Shown piece by piece: positions 31,301-32,463 of a stretch of 32,463 nt of DNA. The position numbers and the translations under genes were made by a program. The notes below the pieces were generated by a model. It searched no databases and was not told where the DNA came from. It saw nothing but the letters and a program-made list of their open reading frames with translations. The stretch's first letter is position 1. Each line of letters starts with the position of its first letter. The DNA is from Candidatus Woesearchaeota archaeon (GTDB lineage Archaea; Nanobdellota; Nanobdellia; Woesearchaeales; DSVV01). The stretch is from the NCBI GenBank assembly GCA_018657385.1, contig JABHXF010000008.1, positions 1-32,463 of the forward strand, read 5' to 3'.

Positions 31301-32218
31301 ATTATATTCAATTTTATTACATGTGCATTCTTCAGAATAAATCCCTTTTTTTTGTTCACAATTTTCTTTTAATGCATTCTGGTAACAAAAATTGTCTTCT
31401 GGATTATAACAACATCCATTATTATTTTCATTAACACCAAAAAAATTATAGTTTGGTTCAGAAATAGTATTTTTTGTTTTTAATGCAAACTGAAATACTA
31501 ATTCATCTTTTTTTAGTCTATAAATTACATCTGGGTATGGTTTGAATTTTTGAATTAATATGTCAGCATGATCTTGCATAAATTCAGGAGCATTAAAATT
31601 TAGTTCTTGTAATTCATCATTTACTATGTTTACACTAGTTTTTAATAAAATTCCAAGAGGTAAATCAACTTTTGTTGTGAATGAAGTAACTTCTAATTTT
31701 AATTTGTTTTTTTCAAGATGTATTGGATATTTTAATGATAATACAACTTCATAATTTTTTATTTTTGTTTTTACTTCTGGTGTTTCAGTAGAAACAATAA
31801 AACCTTGATCTCTAAATATGTTTAAATCAACACATTCTATTATCTTTTTATTTATTTCTTCACTAATTTCAGCTTCAATATCTTGTCTGAATAATAATTT
31901 GTTTCTACATCCAATTTCTTGTTCATAAATACACATATAATTTATTTTTTCATTTTCTAAATATTGGAATTCATTTAAATTAAGAGAACCACCGTGTGTT
32001 GAGATATTGTGTATTGTAAAAGTTCCTATGTCTTGAAGGCATTTTTCAACATATGTTCTTACTGGCTTAACACTAGATGTTACCTCATATAATTTCTTAT
32101 AATCTTGTCTTGGTTCTCCTATCTGTTTGATATATGAAGTAGTTGCAATAATAATTACAAGAACTAGACCTACAATTATGAATGCTGTGATTTGTGATTT
32201 TTTATTCATGTTGTACAT
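28343..32218 (-). CDS. Giant Cys-rich surface protein with pilin-like N terminus and Ig-like domains
   Basis: A 1291-residue protein. The N terminus MNKKSQITAFIIVGLVLVII looks like a class III (prepilin peptidase) signal: a short basic leader, K-S-Q, then a long hydrophobic helix. The Cys-rich region runs from about residue 265 to 430 (CCYNPEDNFC, CEQKKG, CNDQECCEDVEVRDC), with another near 600-630. The C-terminal half contains at least three Ig-like repeats marked by EPAECKYDF or TCKLAL and by a C-x-D-x-x-GN end (KCMDEAGNENTDPLFIEFSI; RCVDDYGNQAEEDIEFYVI). The start is placed at 32218, as GGGGAAATC precedes it closely; the Met at 32209 is the alternative. Function: a likely surface appendage or adhesin; partner of the pilus ATPase by inference only. 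Confidence 0.85.
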   Translation of the reverse strand: MYNMNKKSQITAFIIVGLVLVIIIATTSYIKQIGEPRQDYKKLYEVTSSVKPVRTYVEKCLQDIGTFTIHNISTHGGSLNLNEFQYLENEKINYMCIYEQEIGCRNKLLFRQDIEAEISEEINKKIIECVDLNIFRDQGFIVSTETPEVKTKIKNYEVVLSLKYPIHLEKNKLKLEVTSFTTKVDLPLGILLKTSVNIVNDELQELNFNAPEFMQDHADILIQKFKPYPDVIYRLKKDELVFQFALKTKNTISEPNYNFFGVNENNNGCCYNPEDNFCYQNALKENCEQKKGIYSEECTCNKIEYNTILKLNPTLDCKKTYDRTGNKYSSFSRSNGESWCSYEKLGEENKALSGSRHYLHYCIDGVEYKEPCRDYREEICTETSEIDLFGDTIKKAQCRSNRFQDCIDCNDQECCEDVEVRDCSWLNLKTEKKCVPKVAPGLKFWELTALATCTKANEQKECVGSSFSCPEKWVDDTAKLCYLQGDCGNGRNVKQVLTRYGFINTDLKYKPNKNIYNINKNITEKTISETLDLKYDTKKRATITSTTYSELYNSHVELLSSGLNYLNEMSSISVTDFINPFKEKPIMRILDVSLCSSWQPPRLKQDCSYCTRSDFRECSEYLCKSLGQQCIFDYSHGDPICNRIKHDDKKPPEISLNNNAVTENHEIKSIVFTAGSKNIKGYKITPALLPHKQFLLGITADEPVTCKLALMPFKGFNDLSGIYFGQQSFEIEHNLSLKVPPKVAIPQNIIDMFNVTNFEEFAEIIEEPEEIVNSYKEKFKFHISLYNTFTGSDIATLIDPIVDKVNKYLKIIKGETPFVKTMVEYSLNKFENNTYVVYLKCMDEAGNENTDPLFIEFSIQEKNLEQDNTATKLIGSIPENNSIISNDANELDFSIYLNEPAECKYDFVDKDYEEMEHTFSCSKQDYQLSSKFGGSYECTSKLNTTNDKTTDKISDKTTIFIRCKDKPFSIEEYHFYVEENNHNGVEELTPGMFFNVTDPNIIYTSLFENKHLKFTIDNSQNNNSVIELHLFKDNLDSCSYSFGTYQNKLDQCSKTNQLHLGVYECIETIDLNKGKIEKIYDIEFSNSDTTNNENIELMINIIDLENNKIIVPSTEKNISLTTIFDKPHACSLINVNKIKTDMKCDEDTYSCFAKLNQTIKTINCMEKNYLHNISFKCANKEVSGQNINQESFIYTIKKSSGFEITETQPNGEVTITNPKLKIKTSNNNVKCRYKQDFGLSYINLIREDLDDGIWFTTQLSELQENLNSFKVRCVDDYGNQAEEDIEFYVIT

Positions 32219-32380
32219 GATTTCCCCTTTTTTAACTACTTTTATCTAATTCTATTTATCTCCCTAATTATAGTTTAATCTGTATTATGTATTATATATT
32301 TTTTGGTAAATCTATAGATAGATAAGATATTATTTAGTTTTTAATTTAAATACAGGTCTGGAAGTTGTGCCTGGTAAGAA

Positions 32381-32463
32381 AATAACAACAATGGCCAGGC
32401 GAGCCGATAGGCGAGTAGGATATTTGCTTGCAAATGTCCGTCTGTGCCATTATTGTTGTTATT
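32381..32463 (+). repeat. Branched palindromic element, copy 6 (cut by the window edge)
   Basis: AATAACAACAATGGC outer arm, inner stem CAGGC/GTCTG, hairpin 1 GCC-GATA-GGC, GAG-TA, hairpin 2 GGATATTTG-CTTG-CAAATGTCC, GTCTG-T-GCC, then the right arm ATTATTGTTGTTATT running to the end of the window. It stands in the opposite orientation to copies 3, 4 and 5. The rest of 32219-32380 is AT-rich promoter sequence. Confidence 0.85.

Overview
The window looks like a piece of chromosome from an AT-rich archaeon, most likely a DPANN lineage of the Woesearchaeota/Pacearchaeota kind; this assignment is an inference. The archaeal evidence is: TATA boxes 25-35 bp upstream of leaderless starts, an archaeal-type TrpRS, a tRNA-Cys whose intron sits in a perfect bulge-helix-bulge, a type IV pilus ATPase/platform pair, and many Cys-rich surface proteins with no clear bacterial counterpart. 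No rRNA, CRISPR array, transposase, phage or plasmid gene is visible.

Layout. 1-306: two branched palindromic elements. 307-4822 (minus): type IV pilus-like platform protein and secretion ATPase. 4876-5025 (minus): a tiny ribbon-helix-helix regulator. 5462-7828 (plus): two cell-surface glycosyltransferases. 7951-8256 (plus): small RaiA/HPF-like protein. 8516-12217 (minus): operon of two secreted Cys-repeat proteins. 12367-15273 (plus): AAA+ ATPase with a winged helix, thioredoxin, small membrane protein, CcdA-like reductant transporter. 15434-17027 (minus): NrdG-type radical SAM activase and dUTPase, with a possible micro-ORF between them. 17247-18233 (plus): stand-alone Lrp/AsnC RAM-domain protein and a methyltransferase. 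18554-19141 (minus): coiled-coil protein. 19249-20781 (plus): secreted HExxH metalloprotease. 20911-21016 (minus): tRNA-Cys(GCA). 21130-22606 (plus): membrane protein with helical repeats and TrmI. 22635-25469 (minus): ABC-2 exporter plus a small membrane protein. 25891-26496 (plus): anchored protein with a duplicated six-Cys domain, flanked by 45-bp direct repeats. 26626-28247 (minus): TrpRS and a cupredoxin lipoprotein. 28343-32218 (minus): 1291-residue surface protein with a pilin-like N terminus.

Two themes connect the genes. One is a secreted, disulfide-rich surface: five Cys-rich exported proteins, glycosyltransferases, a pilus-type machine, a lipoprotein cupredoxin, and a thioredoxin/CcdA pair able to move reductant across the membrane. 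The other is nucleotide and RNA metabolism: dUTPase, NrdG, TrmI, TrpRS, tRNA-Cys.

The most unusual content lies between the genes. At least six intergenic spaces hold a 85-115 bp element that folds as a three-way junction: a long closing stem, a short hairpin 1, then TAGG-[hairpin 2]-CCGTC. The stems differ in sequence between copies but keep pairing, including a compensatory A-U to G-C change and strand-specific G-U pairs. Other gaps contain further branched palindromes of different sequence, and a short GCC-GNNA-GGC hairpin module with a T-run occurs next to some of them. No mobilising gene is present, so these could be REP/MITE-like DNA, structured RNA or termination elements.
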